Below are positions 20,386-29,482 of a stretch of 64,000 nt of DNA, piece by piece. The translations under genes were made by a program, and so were the position numbers. The stretch covers positions 14,830,392 through 14,894,391 of the forward strand of contig NC_067203.1 in the NCBI RefSeq assembly GCF_026262505.1. The letters are read 5' to 3'. Position 1 is the stretch's first letter. Each line of letters starts with the position of its first letter. The stretch is from Trichomonas vaginalis G3 (taxonomy: Eukaryota > Parabasalia > Trichomonadida > Trichomonadidae). The notes beneath the pieces were generated by a model. That model was given only the letters and a program-made list of their open reading frames with translations, ran no database searches and was not told the DNA's origin.

Positions 20386-21076
20386 ATGTCCGAACAAGCA
20401 CCGAAGCCGAACACAATGGCAGATGTCCTTTCAATGTTGCCAGACAAGCGCCAGTTCAAATTCAAATTTTGAATTTTGAAAGCTCATCTGACAAACACCG
20501 TTAAGACTCTCCAAAGTAGTCTTATGGAAGAGATGAAGGGACTTAAAGGTGAGTTCCTCATGAACCAAGCTTCCAATGAGAAAGTCCTGAATGATTTGAC
20601 GGAAACCTTGCGCATTTACGCGAGAGAGAACCGAGACCTTGCCAGACTCATCTACCGTTTCTTCGAAGAGATAGATGCCATCTGGAAGGTACTCGGAAAG
20701 GACAGAACATGCAACACCGTAATTCGTGAGCACCAAATTGAAGAAGGAATTGTCGAGGAAGAAGAGGAAGAAGAGGAAGAAGAAGAAGAGAAACACGAAG
20801 AAAAGGAAGTTTGGTCAACCCTTGTTGCCGATGACGGTTACGAAATTTCCCAACCCTACCCATACCAAATCCGCAACAAGGAGACAGGCAAGGTTCTTAC
20901 CCCAGTCCTCAACAACTTGGGACACTTGAACCTTTAACCTTCGGAATCGCGGTTCAATCTCCATGGGCAAGCTTGTCGCAATTCAATGGGTTCCAAATCC
21001 AGGCAAGAAGACGAAGGTCAGACACATTGACGGTGACAAGCTCAACAACCGTAAGGAGAACCTCGAGTGGTTCTAA
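20386..21076 (+). pseudogene. NUMOD4/HNH-endonuclease-like protein, frameshifted
   Basis: ATG 20386 opens MSEQAPKPNTMADVLSMLPD. A shift near 20470 leads to a 150-residue piece with a helical region and a run of 11 glutamates. It ends in DDGYEISQPYPYQIRNKETG and a GHLNL segment, the layout of a NUMOD4 motif. A further shift at 20935 gives KLVAIQWVPNPGKK and VRHIDGDKLNNRKENLEW, the core signature of HNH homing-type endonucleases. The last histidine region beyond ENLEW is absent, so nuclease activity is doubtful. Such genes are usually mobile in phages and giant viruses; here it lies next to the PolB gene. Confidence 0.6.
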
Positions 21077-21141
21077 GAGTAAAAAAATTTTTATTTTAGG
21101 GGAAACCCCAAGTAAATTAGGTGTTTAGTTGCGTAAGCGGC

Positions 21142-21435
21142 TTAAATTAATGAAATTTGGACAAGTAGTTCCTGACCCCTGAATTGGACTCTTTCGTCAT
21201 CCCAGTTGCGTAGGAGGTCGTCCCAGAGGAGTTGGTAGAATTGCCAATCCAAGGACGATTTGTCCTCCCAGGCATTGAGGATGTACTGCTCGTAGAGTTT
21301 CATGACCTCTGCCTTGCACCAGACACCTCTCCCTTGGAACGTAAGGCTTCTTCGAAGTGCTCGAATGCGATTGGCTGCGTGACCATCTGAAATGACACTT
21401 TTTGTCCGTTTGGTCAATGTTTGTGTCTCGTGCCA
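21142..21435 (-). pseudogene. small hypothetical protein, one frameshift
   Basis: The ATG ending at 21435 gives MARDTNID, then a shift leads to KRTKSVISDGHAANRIRALR and a Trp-rich helical C-terminus (KSSLDWQFYQLLWDDLLRNW). About 97 residues. It follows the PolB gene on the same strand. Family unknown. Confidence 0.4.
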
Positions 21436-21531
21436 TAGTCGACGAAAATACAAACAAACAGGTTATATATGAGTTTGAGACCAAGAATGGTGTAACTCGA
21501 CCTGTCCGATTCAAATTCGAATAAAAATTTT

Positions 21532-23685
21532 TTATTTCATGCAATGTTTAACTATTTCACCATCTTCTTTAACACCCCAGTACTTCCTTTTCGATATTAC
21601 ATGAACTTCGGTGAAAATTTTGTCCAATTTGAATTGACCCATCTTTTCACCGACCATGCCCATTTCAATGAGTTTGTTATAGCCTTCTTCGTTCGTCATG
21701 AGTGCATCGATGTTCTCATAGTAAACCTTCACTTTGGATTTGACTTCCGAGAAGAATTTGTTGTAGTTGTCAAGGACTGCCTTTGCGAACTGAGGGTAAG
21801 ACCAATGTTCGACAATAGGTTTTAATGTGGTTACTAAGCCACTTTGACCTTGAGTGAATTCGTACTTCAAAACAAAAGGAGAAAACCTTTCAACAAAGTT
21901 GTCGACCTTCTCATAATGTTTACTCTTCATCTCTTGAGGTTTCTTAATGGAATATCCCCATGTCGAATTCATAAGCAATTTGAGTGTCATTGCAAGTTTG
22001 GGGTTTGAAGCTTTCCTAATATCATACAGTTGTTGTATGACTTTTCCAACTGTATAGTTCCTTCCTGGGAACTCACCGTCTTCGTTTGGAATTCCAGTTG
22101 GAATATATTGGACAAACCTCATGTACGCAGCGTTAAGGTCGACATAGTATATCTTTTCATATGAGTCAAACTTGTCGCAACCAATCGGTCCAGTTTGTGG
22201 AAATTCAAGCGAGTCTCTTATCTTCTGAGAAACTTCTCCTGTTATCTCATAAACATCGTCGAAGCAACCTGTTTCATATAAAACCTTCTGACCTAACTCA
22301 GATGCTCTCCAATACAATTTGACGTCAATTGGATGTCTCAATGGAAGTTTGTTTATAGCATCTTGAAGTTCTTGCAACCTCATTGGAAGTTCTTCTGGTT
22401 CAGGTTGGTATCCGAACAATCCAACTCCTTGTGGAACTGTGTACTTCTTTTGTACTAGAACTTTGTCTGGAACAACTTTTGGTCTTGCTAACAATGAAAA
22501 GTTTGTTTCGTCTTTTGGTACAAAAGTTTCTGTCAGCTTGTCATCTGGAATTGGTTCCAACAAACCTTTCTCGAAAAGAATGTTTACAGCTCTGACAATG
22601 TTGCACTTGCCTTTTCCGAACAATGGGTTTGTAAGACTTTCGTTCAACATGAAGTGGTTGTGGACAATTACAATCTTCAACCATGGTAAATTGAACTCAA
22701 CAACATAGTCGTCATGTGAAGAACCTTTCTCAGTCGGAATGTTAACTCGGATATTGACATTTGCCAACGGTGCAATTTTTGCCAATTGACCTCTGAGAAT
22801 GTACCTTGTCTTCACACATGACTCAAGATACTTCATCTTCTCATCTGTAACAAGACCAGAGTTCCTGAGACATGTAAGAATGCAAGGTTCATTGACAATT
22901 GTTTCAATTGAATTGTAAATTCCATACCTTGTCAAGTCAATGTCAGACTTATTTATGAACGGGAAGTATCCAGCATGTTGTCTGACTGCTTGAGGGTTAT
23001 GTTGGTACCATTCAAACTTTACACTTGCAATTCCTTCAATTGCATTCAGGATGTCTGAGTCGGAATCAACCATTTGTTCTCTCTTTGTAGTCTTGAAAGC
23101 GTCAAGAAGCATTGCAGCTGTTGTGACATTGCCATGTGCATAGTAAATATGACCATCTAAATCTGTTATGGTCAATCTGAGATTGTATCCTTTCTTATTT
23201 CCGTCTTGTATGGCAGCAAGTACACCCATGAAGCCTTCTTTGTTCTTTCCTTCGTCAAAGTTTACTGTAAAGGTTCGACCAGATGTAATTTGACTTCTAA
23301 CTTCACGATACTTCTCATATGCATATCTTGTTCTTTCCATGGGAGCATGTGCGTCTTCACCTTTTCCTTTTTTCCTTCTCAAAGGATGCAATTGTTCGTC
23401 ATGTTTCCAGTAGAATCTGGCAAAGCCGTCGTGTCCTTCAACTTGAGGTTCACTAACATCGAAAGGCATGTCCATAAGACGTTCTTCTTCTAACCTCTCT
23501 AATCTGTTTGGATAATTGGCACGTGCTGTTTCCAAATCCATTTCGTAGCGAAGACCAGACAATTTGTCATAGACTTTTATGGGTCTTCCCTTCCTATATT
23601 TAAAATTCTTCGAAACTCTCCAACCATATCTTTGCAACTCTGCTTTTATTCTAGCAGATTTTCTATCCATTCTATATGGGGGCAT
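21532..23685 (-). CDS. divergent family B DNA polymerase
   Basis: An intact 717-residue frame. Polymerase motifs lie in the C-terminal third: motif A YYVDLNAAYM (about 515), motif B LKLLMNSTWGYS (about 575), motif C-like VYYENIDALM (about 660) and the late KRKYWGVKEDG (about 700), in the expected order. Motif C has N-I-D where DTD is usual; only the second aspartate remains. The first 500 residues show no clear DxE-type 3'-5' exonuclease, unlike the element B enzyme. The protein stops soon after the KxY motif, so the thumb is short. The gene may be a specialised or decayed replicase; its frame is intact although most neighbours are broken. Confidence 0.7.
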   Translation of the reverse strand: MPPYRMDRKSARIKAELQRYGWRVSKNFKYRKGRPIKVYDKLSGLRYEMDLETARANYPNRLERLEEERLMDMPFDVSEPQVEGHDGFARFYWKHDEQLHPLRRKKGKGEDAHAPMERTRYAYEKYREVRSQITSGRTFTVNFDEGKNKEGFMGVLAAIQDGNKKGYNLRLTITDLDGHIYYAHGNVTTAAMLLDAFKTTKREQMVDSDSDILNAIEGIASVKFEWYQHNPQAVRQHAGYFPFINKSDIDLTRYGIYNSIETIVNEPCILTCLRNSGLVTDEKMKYLESCVKTRYILRGQLAKIAPLANVNIRVNIPTEKGSSHDDYVVEFNLPWLKIVIVHNHFMLNESLTNPLFGKGKCNIVRAVNILFEKGLLEPIPDDKLTETFVPKDETNFSLLARPKVVPDKVLVQKKYTVPQGVGLFGYQPEPEELPMRLQELQDAINKLPLRHPIDVKLYWRASELGQKVLYETGCFDDVYEITGEVSQKIRDSLEFPQTGPIGCDKFDSYEKIYYVDLNAAYMRFVQYIPTGIPNEDGEFPGRNYTVGKVIQQLYDIRKASNPKLAMTLKLLMNSTWGYSIKKPQEMKSKHYEKVDNFVERFSPFVLKYEFTQGQSGLVTTLKPIVEHWSYPQFAKAVLDNYNKFFSEVKSKVKVYYENIDALMTNEEGYNKLIEMGMVGEKMGQFKLDKIFTEVHVISKRKYWGVKEDGEIVKHCMK

Positions 23686-23715
23686 TTTTATAAAAATAAA
23701 AAAATGTTTTTTTCT

Positions 23716-24300
23716 TTACTTAACATAACCGCCTGCTGCCATAAGTCTTTGACGCCAACCCATACCAGCTAATGAAGGTTGACTTGGTTTAGTTTGGAAA
23801 CTAAACTTTGGTTTTGGTTTATCTTCAGTTTTTGGTTTTTCTTCTTCTATCGGTTTTTCGTCACTTTTCGGTTCCTCTGACTTTACTTCACCTGCAGGAA
23901 CAGTTGTGTCGTCAACATCTTCATAAATATCATATGCCATTTGTTTTTGTTTTCCTTTCAACTTTTTGTGTTTGTTGTAAAGTTTAGAATATTTTGACTC
24001 TAAGTCAATGAGATGTTCTATAATGAACTGTTGGTCAGTGAAGTAAACTTTTCCATCTGTTGTCTCGAAAGCTCCTTCAGACTTCAATATTTTATTTGTG
24101 AGAGTCTGTTTCTTTTTTGAGATACTTGCCGTTCCATTTCTATGAAAAGTGACTTTGTAGTTAGGGTTTGTATTTCCAGACCTGGCACTTTCTATTATTG
24201 AATTTTTTTCTTCATCTGTAAGTTCTTTGACAGGTTTTGACAATGGTTCTGAACTTTTTGTTTGTGGTGTCAAATCTACCGTTTCAACTTCTTCGGTCAT
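23716..24300 (-). CDS. conserved Maverick protein (EEK-IIxxAR family)
   Basis: A 194-residue protein. Residues 28-65 (LTDEEKNSIIESARSGNTNP, then YKVTFHRNGTASISKKK) match the N-terminus of the genes at 39147-39581 and 59760-60194 (LSKSERESIILNDARG, then a GKIYVRKRK strand). The middle is helical; the tail is rich in K, E and P and ends MGWRQRLMAAGGYVK. The leader TACTGAGATGAAATG is repeated before the next gene on the strand. The family is shared between diverged Mavericks; function unknown, perhaps a DNA- or capsid-associated basic protein. Confidence 0.6.
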   Translation of the reverse strand: MTEEVETVDLTPQTKSSEPLSKPVKELTDEEKNSIIESARSGNTNPNYKVTFHRNGTASISKKKQTLTNKILKSEGAFETTDGKVYFTDQQFIIEHLIDLESKYSKLYNKHKKLKGKQKQMAYDIYEDVDDTTVPAGEVKSEEPKSDEKPIEEEKPKTEDKPKPKFSFQTKPSQPSLAGMGWRQRLMAAGGYVK

Positions 24301-24319
24301 TTCATCTCAGTAAAAAATT

Positions 24320-24475
24320 TTAGTTTGGTTTGTTTTCAACTGGTTGTTTAGGTTTTTTAAGTCGGTCTAAAACTTCTTGAGGTATAGGAAGAACTTGACA
24401 AACACGTGGTTGTGTAACTGCTGGAAGCCGACAAATCCATCTTGAACCCATTTGTCTCAATGCTGTATTGTTCAT
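24320..24475 (-). CDS. very small Maverick protein
   Basis: A 51-codon frame, MNNTALRQMGSRWICRLPAV at the start and rich in proline and lysine at the end. It has the same TTTTTTACTGAGATGAAATG leader (right of 24475) as the 23716-24300 gene, which supports expression. Function unknown. Confidence 0.45.
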   Translation of the reverse strand: MNNTALRQMGSRWICRLPAVTQPRVCQVLPIPQEVLDRLKKPKQPVENKPN

Positions 24476-24493
24476 TTCATCTCAGTAAAAAAT

Positions 24494-24895
24494 TTACATT
24501 CCCCACGTTTGAGGTGGTTGAGGTTGGTTGTTGTTTACCCACTGTTGTGCATGGTTATATCCTCTGTTAAAGAATCTTTCACCTTGGTCCATATAGTGCC
24601 CTGCTTGGTTATAGTAGTCATTTGCTTTGTTATAGTAGTTTCCTGCTTGTCTTCCTACATTGTCCATCCATCCTTGAACTTTTCCTCTTGTTTCAGGATT
24701 TGGAATAAGATTTGCTGCATCTCGTGCTACCTCCCAACCTTTCTGTACAGTTTGTATAATAGGTTGTGCTTTCTCTTTCAGTATACCTAATGTACTCAAA
24801 ATCTTCCTTCCAATTCCAAATGCACCTCTGGCTAGTGTTCCCACTGCGGGCAAAAATCTAGATGCAACTCCTGCTAATGCGCCAAATAAACCCAT
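24494..24895 (-). CDS. small amphipathic virion-type protein (pVI-like candidate)
   Basis: A 133-residue protein opening MGLFGALAGVASRFLPAVGT, a hydrophobic Gly/Ala-rich amphipathic segment of the kind found at the start of membrane-active capsid proteins. A second helix (about 45-70) and a Tyr/Asn/Gln-rich tail (YYNKANDYYNQAGHYMDQG) follow. Similar short proteins with hydrophobic N-termini are at 28702-28945 and 57457-57981. By analogy with adenovirus pVI it could lyse membranes or cement the capsid; this is inference from composition only. Confidence 0.45.
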   Translation of the reverse strand: MGLFGALAGVASRFLPAVGTLARGAFGIGRKILSTLGILKEKAQPIIQTVQKGWEVARDAANLIPNPETRGKVQGWMDNVGRQAGNYYNKANDYYNQAGHYMDQGERFFNRGYNHAQQWVNNNQPQPPQTWGM

Positions 24896-24911
24896 TTCTT
24901 ATAGGATAAAA

Positions 24912-25871
24912 ATGACGAATCCAAACAAGGACCCCTATGTTTCTAAAGCGACAAAGAAAGCACTCATGATAAAAATCTTTAGTTCAACACCAAATGCTTG
25001 GTTTATGGATATCTTGGAAAACATTCCGAGGTATAGAGAAGATGGACCACCATACTGGCTAATATTTGTCGGTCAAAACACAAGATACTGTGAAGCCATA
25101 CCATTACAGTCCAAAAATATTTTAGATGTGAAAACTGCTTTGACAATATTCGTTGACAAATACCATCCAACAAAACTGACATCTGACTGTGAAAGTTCTT
25201 TCAAATCAGACGATATTAAAAACTATCTGCGTTCAAAAAATGTAAACCAATATTTCATTGTCGACCAAAACCATTCTGCTCTTGGTGTCATTGACAGTTG
25301 TATAAAAATCTTAAGAGACTTAAACCAACCACAAGGTGGTGAGGTAGATGAAATGTCATATGACGACAAGTATAGACACTTCTCCATGGCAAAGATGAGA
25401 CAAGTTTTAAATATTTACAATAACCGTAAACAAAAAGGTTTGGGAAACCACTCCCCCGAAGAAATGAAAAACAACCCTGACTTAGAGAAAGACTATATAT
25501 TTAATTTAGTAGTCAAAAGAGACAAACAAGAAAGAATGCCAGGCTTCAAACTTAAGAAAGGTGACAAAGTAAAAATAGAAATACCTAAACGCGACCCATA
25601 TGAAAATACTATTGACTATGACAACAATGGGAACTCGACAGGTACTCACATTCGTGTTCGTAAAAATAGAAGAAAGTATACAAGAGAATATTATGAAGTT
25701 TTAGGCAAACATGGCAAAATGTACAGACTGCAAGCAGAAGATAAAACTACTATTGTCAGACCTCGTTTCAAACTTGTCAAAGTTCAAGGTGGTATACTTT
25801 CAAAGACAGTTCCTAACAAATATAAGACAACTCCTGACGAATATGCTAAAGAAGTTGAAAATGACGACTAA
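24912..25871 (+). CDS. Maverick integrase (retroviral-type, rve fold)
   Basis: An intact 319-residue protein. The catalytic core shows AWFMDILE (first Asp, about 38), KLTSDCESSFKS (second Asp, about 96) and HSALGVIDSCIKILRDLNQP (about 122-140), where the third acidic position is Asp rather than the usual Glu. A basic C-terminal domain with RKYTREYYEVLGKHGKMYRL resembles the SH3/chromo-like tails of Polinton integrases. It starts 16 bases after the divergent small-protein gene and overlaps the fibre gene stop by 3 bases. It would insert the element with 5-6-bp target duplications. The N-terminal zinc-binding part seems absent. Confidence 0.75.
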   Translation: MTNPNKDPYVSKATKKALMIKIFSSTPNAWFMDILENIPRYREDGPPYWLIFVGQNTRYCEAIPLQSKNILDVKTALTIFVDKYHPTKLTSDCESSFKSDDIKNYLRSKNVNQYFIVDQNHSALGVIDSCIKILRDLNQPQGGEVDEMSYDDKYRHFSMAKMRQVLNIYNNRKQKGLGNHSPEEMKNNPDLEKDYIFNLVVKRDKQERMPGFKLKKGDKVKIEIPKRDPYENTIDYDNNGNSTGTHIRVRKNRRKYTREYYEVLGKHGKMYRLQAEDKTTIVRPRFKLVKVQGGILSKTVPNKYKTTPDEYAKEVENDD

Positions 25872-27829
25872 GCAATTCTATACCATGCGTAAACTGTCAT
25901 GTAAGGTGGCATGTAGTCTTTACTTTGTCCCGTTGTTTGTGTATACCTGAAACGAAATGTGTATGGTTTCCTTCTCCCTGAGTGTCACTCCAGTAACAAT
26001 TTATAGCAAACTTAACGTCGTCTTTAACATCATATCCTTTACCTTTTGTCATTCCTGACCAATCCCAATATCTATGCTTATGCCAACCTGCTTGAGATGT
26101 ACTTAAATCTATGTAGTGACTGTGTGCAGGTAAATTTTCACCTGAAATCGTTTTACTTCCACCTGTTTCCTTTGAAGAGTTTGCACAATACAAAAACCTG
26201 TCGACTATTTGTTCCCATGCACCAACACCAAACATTACTTGAGGACCTCTTGCTTCCATAGATGTATAAATAGAACCTACTGGGTTCATTAAATCAAACA
26301 TATGAGATATTATAGGATTGTCTCTTTTGAACTTAAAATATAGTGCAACTATTTCAGGTTTCTTCTGGTTCATGTCAGAATATTTTTTATAATATAATCT
26401 TATGTTTTCAGGGTAGGTAAAGTCTTGACTATAATATTTATTTCTGTCATCTTCATAATAGTATACTATTCTCGTTTTTTCTATTGCATTATATCTTTTA
26501 TATCTATAAAATCTAAATATAATGTTAGCTTTTGTTCATCTACATGTGGTGTTCTGACGTCATCTCCATAGTCATAATAATATGGTGCTGGAGCTGGGTC
26601 AGGCAATGTCATATCTGCCATTTCATAAACTCTTAAATATTTCTTTTGTTCGTCTCCATATAAGTTTAAGTAGCAGTTGTTGTCTAATGGAACTTTAACT
26701 TGTGTACCATCGTTCTTTTTATAGCTTACATACATTTCATTGTTATTTTTCGGAATGAGTTTATACCGTGTACCATTTTCTAAGGACTGTACCAACTGCC
26801 ATCTAAAATATTTGTTTTCTTCATTGACAGAAAAGTCACCAACAATAGTTTCAATATTTTTTGTTCCTAGCAAACTTTGGTATATTTCATTGACATATGT
26901 TTTATCTGCTTTATTTTCAAGGCTAACGTTTAAGTCTGTTATTTCAGAAGATGTATGTGTATGTCCAACGTCACTTTTCCTGTTTAAGGTTTCTTGTAAG
27001 TTTTGTAATATTTGCAATGGTATGTGTATGTCCAACGTCACTTTTCCTGTTTAAGGTTTCTTGTAAGTTTGTAATATTTGCAATGGTATGTGTATGTCCA
27101 ACGTCACTTTTCCTGTTTAAGGTTTCTTGTAAGTTTGTAATATTTGCAATGGTATGTGTATGTCCAACGTCACTTTTCCTGTTTAAGGTTTCTTGTAAGT
27201 TTGTAATATTTGCAATGGTATGTGTATGTCCAACGTCACTTTTCCTGTTTAAGGTTTCTTGTAAGTTTGTAATATTTGCAATGGTATGTGTATGAGTCTT
27301 TTTAGAATATTCGTTTTCAGCTCTTGTCACTTCACTTGACATTTTATTGTCAACATATGTTTTGTCCGCTAGTTCAGGATGAGTATGTTCTTTTGTTGCA
27401 TATGTTGCATCTGCTCTGTCATGTTCTTCTTGAACTTTTTCAATGAACATACTCTTTGTCAGCTTTGTTGTCAACATCTGCTTTCGTTGCATATGTTGCA
27501 TCTGCTCTGTCATGTTCTTCTTGAACTTTTTCAATGACATATTCTTTGTCAGCTTTGTTGCCAACATCTGCTTTCAAAAGAAGTTCATCTATAGGTTTTC
27601 TCGTTTAAAGTTCCTTTTGTTGGATTTACACAGACAGTATGGTTCTTACTGTCTTGAAACAGAAACTCATCTGTCATTGGGTTTATCGTCAGTTTTAAGT
27701 TTCCTTCTTTCAATGACTCAGATATCTTAGAATAGTTTTGAAAAGTTTGTTGTGTTCTTATTTAGAGCTTGCAAAATGAGTTGTCGGTTGTGTTGTATTT
27801 CTCTCATAGACGCTGTTTTCTTTCGACAT
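25868..27829 (-). pseudogene. phage-tail-fibre-like protein, frameshifted
   Basis: From the ATG ending at 27829 the frame changes several times. In order it encodes an N-terminal segment (KLTINPMTDEFLFQDSKNHT), repeats of ADVGNKADKEYVIEKVQEEH type, five near-identical 22-residue units GHTHTIANITNLQETLNRK, a central beta-rich domain (26481-26930), and a collar-type receptor-binding domain: MNPVGSIYTSM, FGVGAWEQIVDRFLYCA, GGSKTISGENLPAHSHYIDL, GNHTHFV and the final MPPYMTVYAWYRIA. This is the T4 gp10/gp12-like architecture of bacteriophage fibres. The product would be about 640 residues. A trimeric fibre for host attachment on the Maverick capsid is the natural inference. Confidence 0.7.
26985..27293. 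repeat. 66-bp tandem repeats inside the fibre gene
   Basis: Four to five copies of a 66-bp unit (for example the stretch after TTGTAAGTTTGTAATATTTG) are almost identical; the first has an extra T that breaks the frame. Each encodes one 22-residue fibre repeat. Near-perfect identity points to recent expansion or gene conversion. Confidence 0.85.
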
Positions 27830-27847
27830 TTTTATTCTAGATAAAAT

Positions 27848-28705
27848 ATGCTTTCAATAGAAAAAGAAAAATTCTAGAGTTGCTACAACTAAACCATTAG
27901 ATGAACTTTTTACCAATGTCGGTCAAAAGTTTGAGACAGAGACCGTAAAGCATGAAGGCTATCGTTTTGACTACCCACTAAGATGGTTAAGAGACCCATC
28001 CGTCACAAAAGCTATTGGCTTTCGTAGAATGAAGTTCATTTCAGAAGCCATACATGGTTTCCCATTTACGGTCGCTTTTGAAATTCGATACTATAACAAA
28101 GAAAAACGTACGTATGAGAAATTTGAACAGGGAAAACTTTTACAAGTGAATTTGCTTGTAAACTTAGAAACAACTCTTCAAGCTTTTCAAGAAAAAATAA
28201 ACGACATCTATATCGAATATGCAAACCAGTATAACATTGACGAGGGAGAGTACCATCTCGATATTATATATGACAGGAAAAATGCAACTGTTAAAATCAA
28301 TAGAATAGAAGACCTTGGAGAAAACGTTTATATTTCTACAAAATATAACAACTTGGCATGGTATAGATTTATGAGGATGTTAATCAGCCTGCAGCATATC
28401 CAGTACACCCAGACTTTTATGAAGTCGAAAACCCTAATGGAACATATGAAAATGTTTTCGACCCAGATGCTATTATAGTTCATGCTTCATTTTCTGGTGC
28501 ACAAAACTCTTTTTTTATGCTTGGCAAATGACTTTTACGAAAAACCTACAAAGTTTACGAACCACCAAGTGGAAGTATTTCAGACTTTCAAGTATGGTTT
28601 ACTACAGATGGAAGAAAAAGAATAATTCCATTATACCATGCGTTTTACTTAGAACTTAGTTTCATATACAACTACTATCGAACGGTAAAAAATATAATTT
28701 TTTAA
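27848..28705 (+). pseudogene. Maverick FPxxW-family protein, frameshifted
   Basis: ATG 27848 gives MLSIEKEK. A shift at 27870 leads to DELFTNVGQKFETETVKHEG and the family motif FDYPLRWLRDPSVTKAIGFRRM, followed by beta-rich sequence. Further shifts near 28380 and 28520 lead to IIVHASFSGAQNSFFMLG and DFQVWFTTDGRKRIIPLY. The pattern [FY]P-x2-W...IG-R..M at the start and a late FxxDMxxxxxxxxP module matches genes at 39911-40768, 56351-57233, 60546-61402 and 61843-62682. Length is about 280 residues. The family is beta-rich, occurs in A, B and C and lies near other morphogenesis genes, so a virion protein is likely. Exact role unknown. Confidence 0.5.
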
Positions 28706-28945
28706 TACGGTTGAGGTGTTGGATTTGGTTGCCAACTAGACTGTGGTGCAGGTTCAGGCTGTTGTATAACAGGAGCTTGCTCTTCTGGTTCAGGGTCTTT
28801 AGGTATAATACCACAAACTGACCTACTCTTTTACCAATATTTTTGACTCCGTTCCAAATTCCTCTTCCTACGGTTTTTATTCCATTCCATATACCTCTTC
28901 CAACATTTCGAAGAGAAGTTTCCCTATCTTACTGAAGAAACCCAT
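28702..28945 (-). pseudogene. small amphipathic protein, frameshifted
   Basis: The ATG ending at 28945 gives MGFFSKIGKL. Frame changes lead to repeated amphipathic units (VGRGIWNGIKTVGRGIWNG, then VKNIGKRVGQFV) and a Pro/Gln-rich tail ending PTPQPY. The repeated WNG(I/V)K units and the glycine-rich start resemble membrane-active or core-peptide proteins. About 80 residues when intact. It is convergent with the FPxxW-family gene. Confidence 0.4.
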
Positions 28946-28963
28946 TTTACTATATGTAAAAAT

Positions 28964-29327
28964 CTAATGTCCACCTAGTCTCTTACGTTTCCTTCTGAGT
29001 TCCATAGCATTCTTTAACTGGAGCTCATACATTCTATTTCTCCTCTGGTAGAAAACATACTCTGGGTCAACTCCTGTGTTCGCGTCATCTGCATAGAGTT
29101 GTTTATATCCCACTTCGGGGTTTGTATAAAACTCTTTCCATCTCATATTTGCATACCATGGTGGCAAACCTAACGCAGCGTCATTTGACATGGCAGTTTT
29201 GCATTTGTACATCTGTTGGCACTTGACCATAGTTTGCCATTGCAGTTTGTATTCTAACTTCATTTGGAATATTCTCTGGGTTTGGTTGTCCAGGTTGCTG
29301 TGCATTCGCTAAGTTCTGTGCGTCCAT
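28964..29327 (-). pseudogene. small basic protein, one frameshift
   Basis: The ATG ending at 29327 gives MDAQNLANAQQPGQPNPENI. A shift near 29195 leads to SNDAALGLPPWYANMRWKEF and an Arg/Lys-rich end (ELRRKRKRLGGH). About 120 residues. The basic C-terminus would suit DNA or capsid contact. Family unknown. Confidence 0.4.
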
Positions 29328-29350
29328 TTAATATTAGATAAAAATATCTC

Positions 29351-29482
29351 TTACGAGTACATATGCTGAACATTTGCAGGCATTGGTTCATCTTCATATT
29401 CTCTATATCTTTCTGCCACGTCAAATAAGTAAATGACACAATGGAAAAAACCTAAAACAAGTAGTCCTATTTCAAACCACAT
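29351..29482 (-). CDS. small single-span membrane protein
   Basis: A 43-residue protein with one hydrophobic segment (IGLLVLGFFHCVIYLF, residues 5-20) followed by a charged tail. Its start overlaps the 3' end of the methyltransferase gene on the same strand by 16 bases. Function unknown; the membrane segment is clear. Confidence 0.45.
   Translation of the reverse strand: MWFEIGLLVLGFFHCVIYLFDVAERYREYEDEPMPANVQHMYS

Noticed and set aside
26985-27293. CRISPR-like array (66-bp repeats)
   Set aside because: The repeats are contiguous with no spacers and encode fibre repeats; the host is a eukaryote.
25868-27829. Bacteriophage contamination or an integrated prophage
   Set aside because: The fibre is embedded among Maverick capsid, integrase and PolB genes with the same base composition, and similar modules occur in both A and B.
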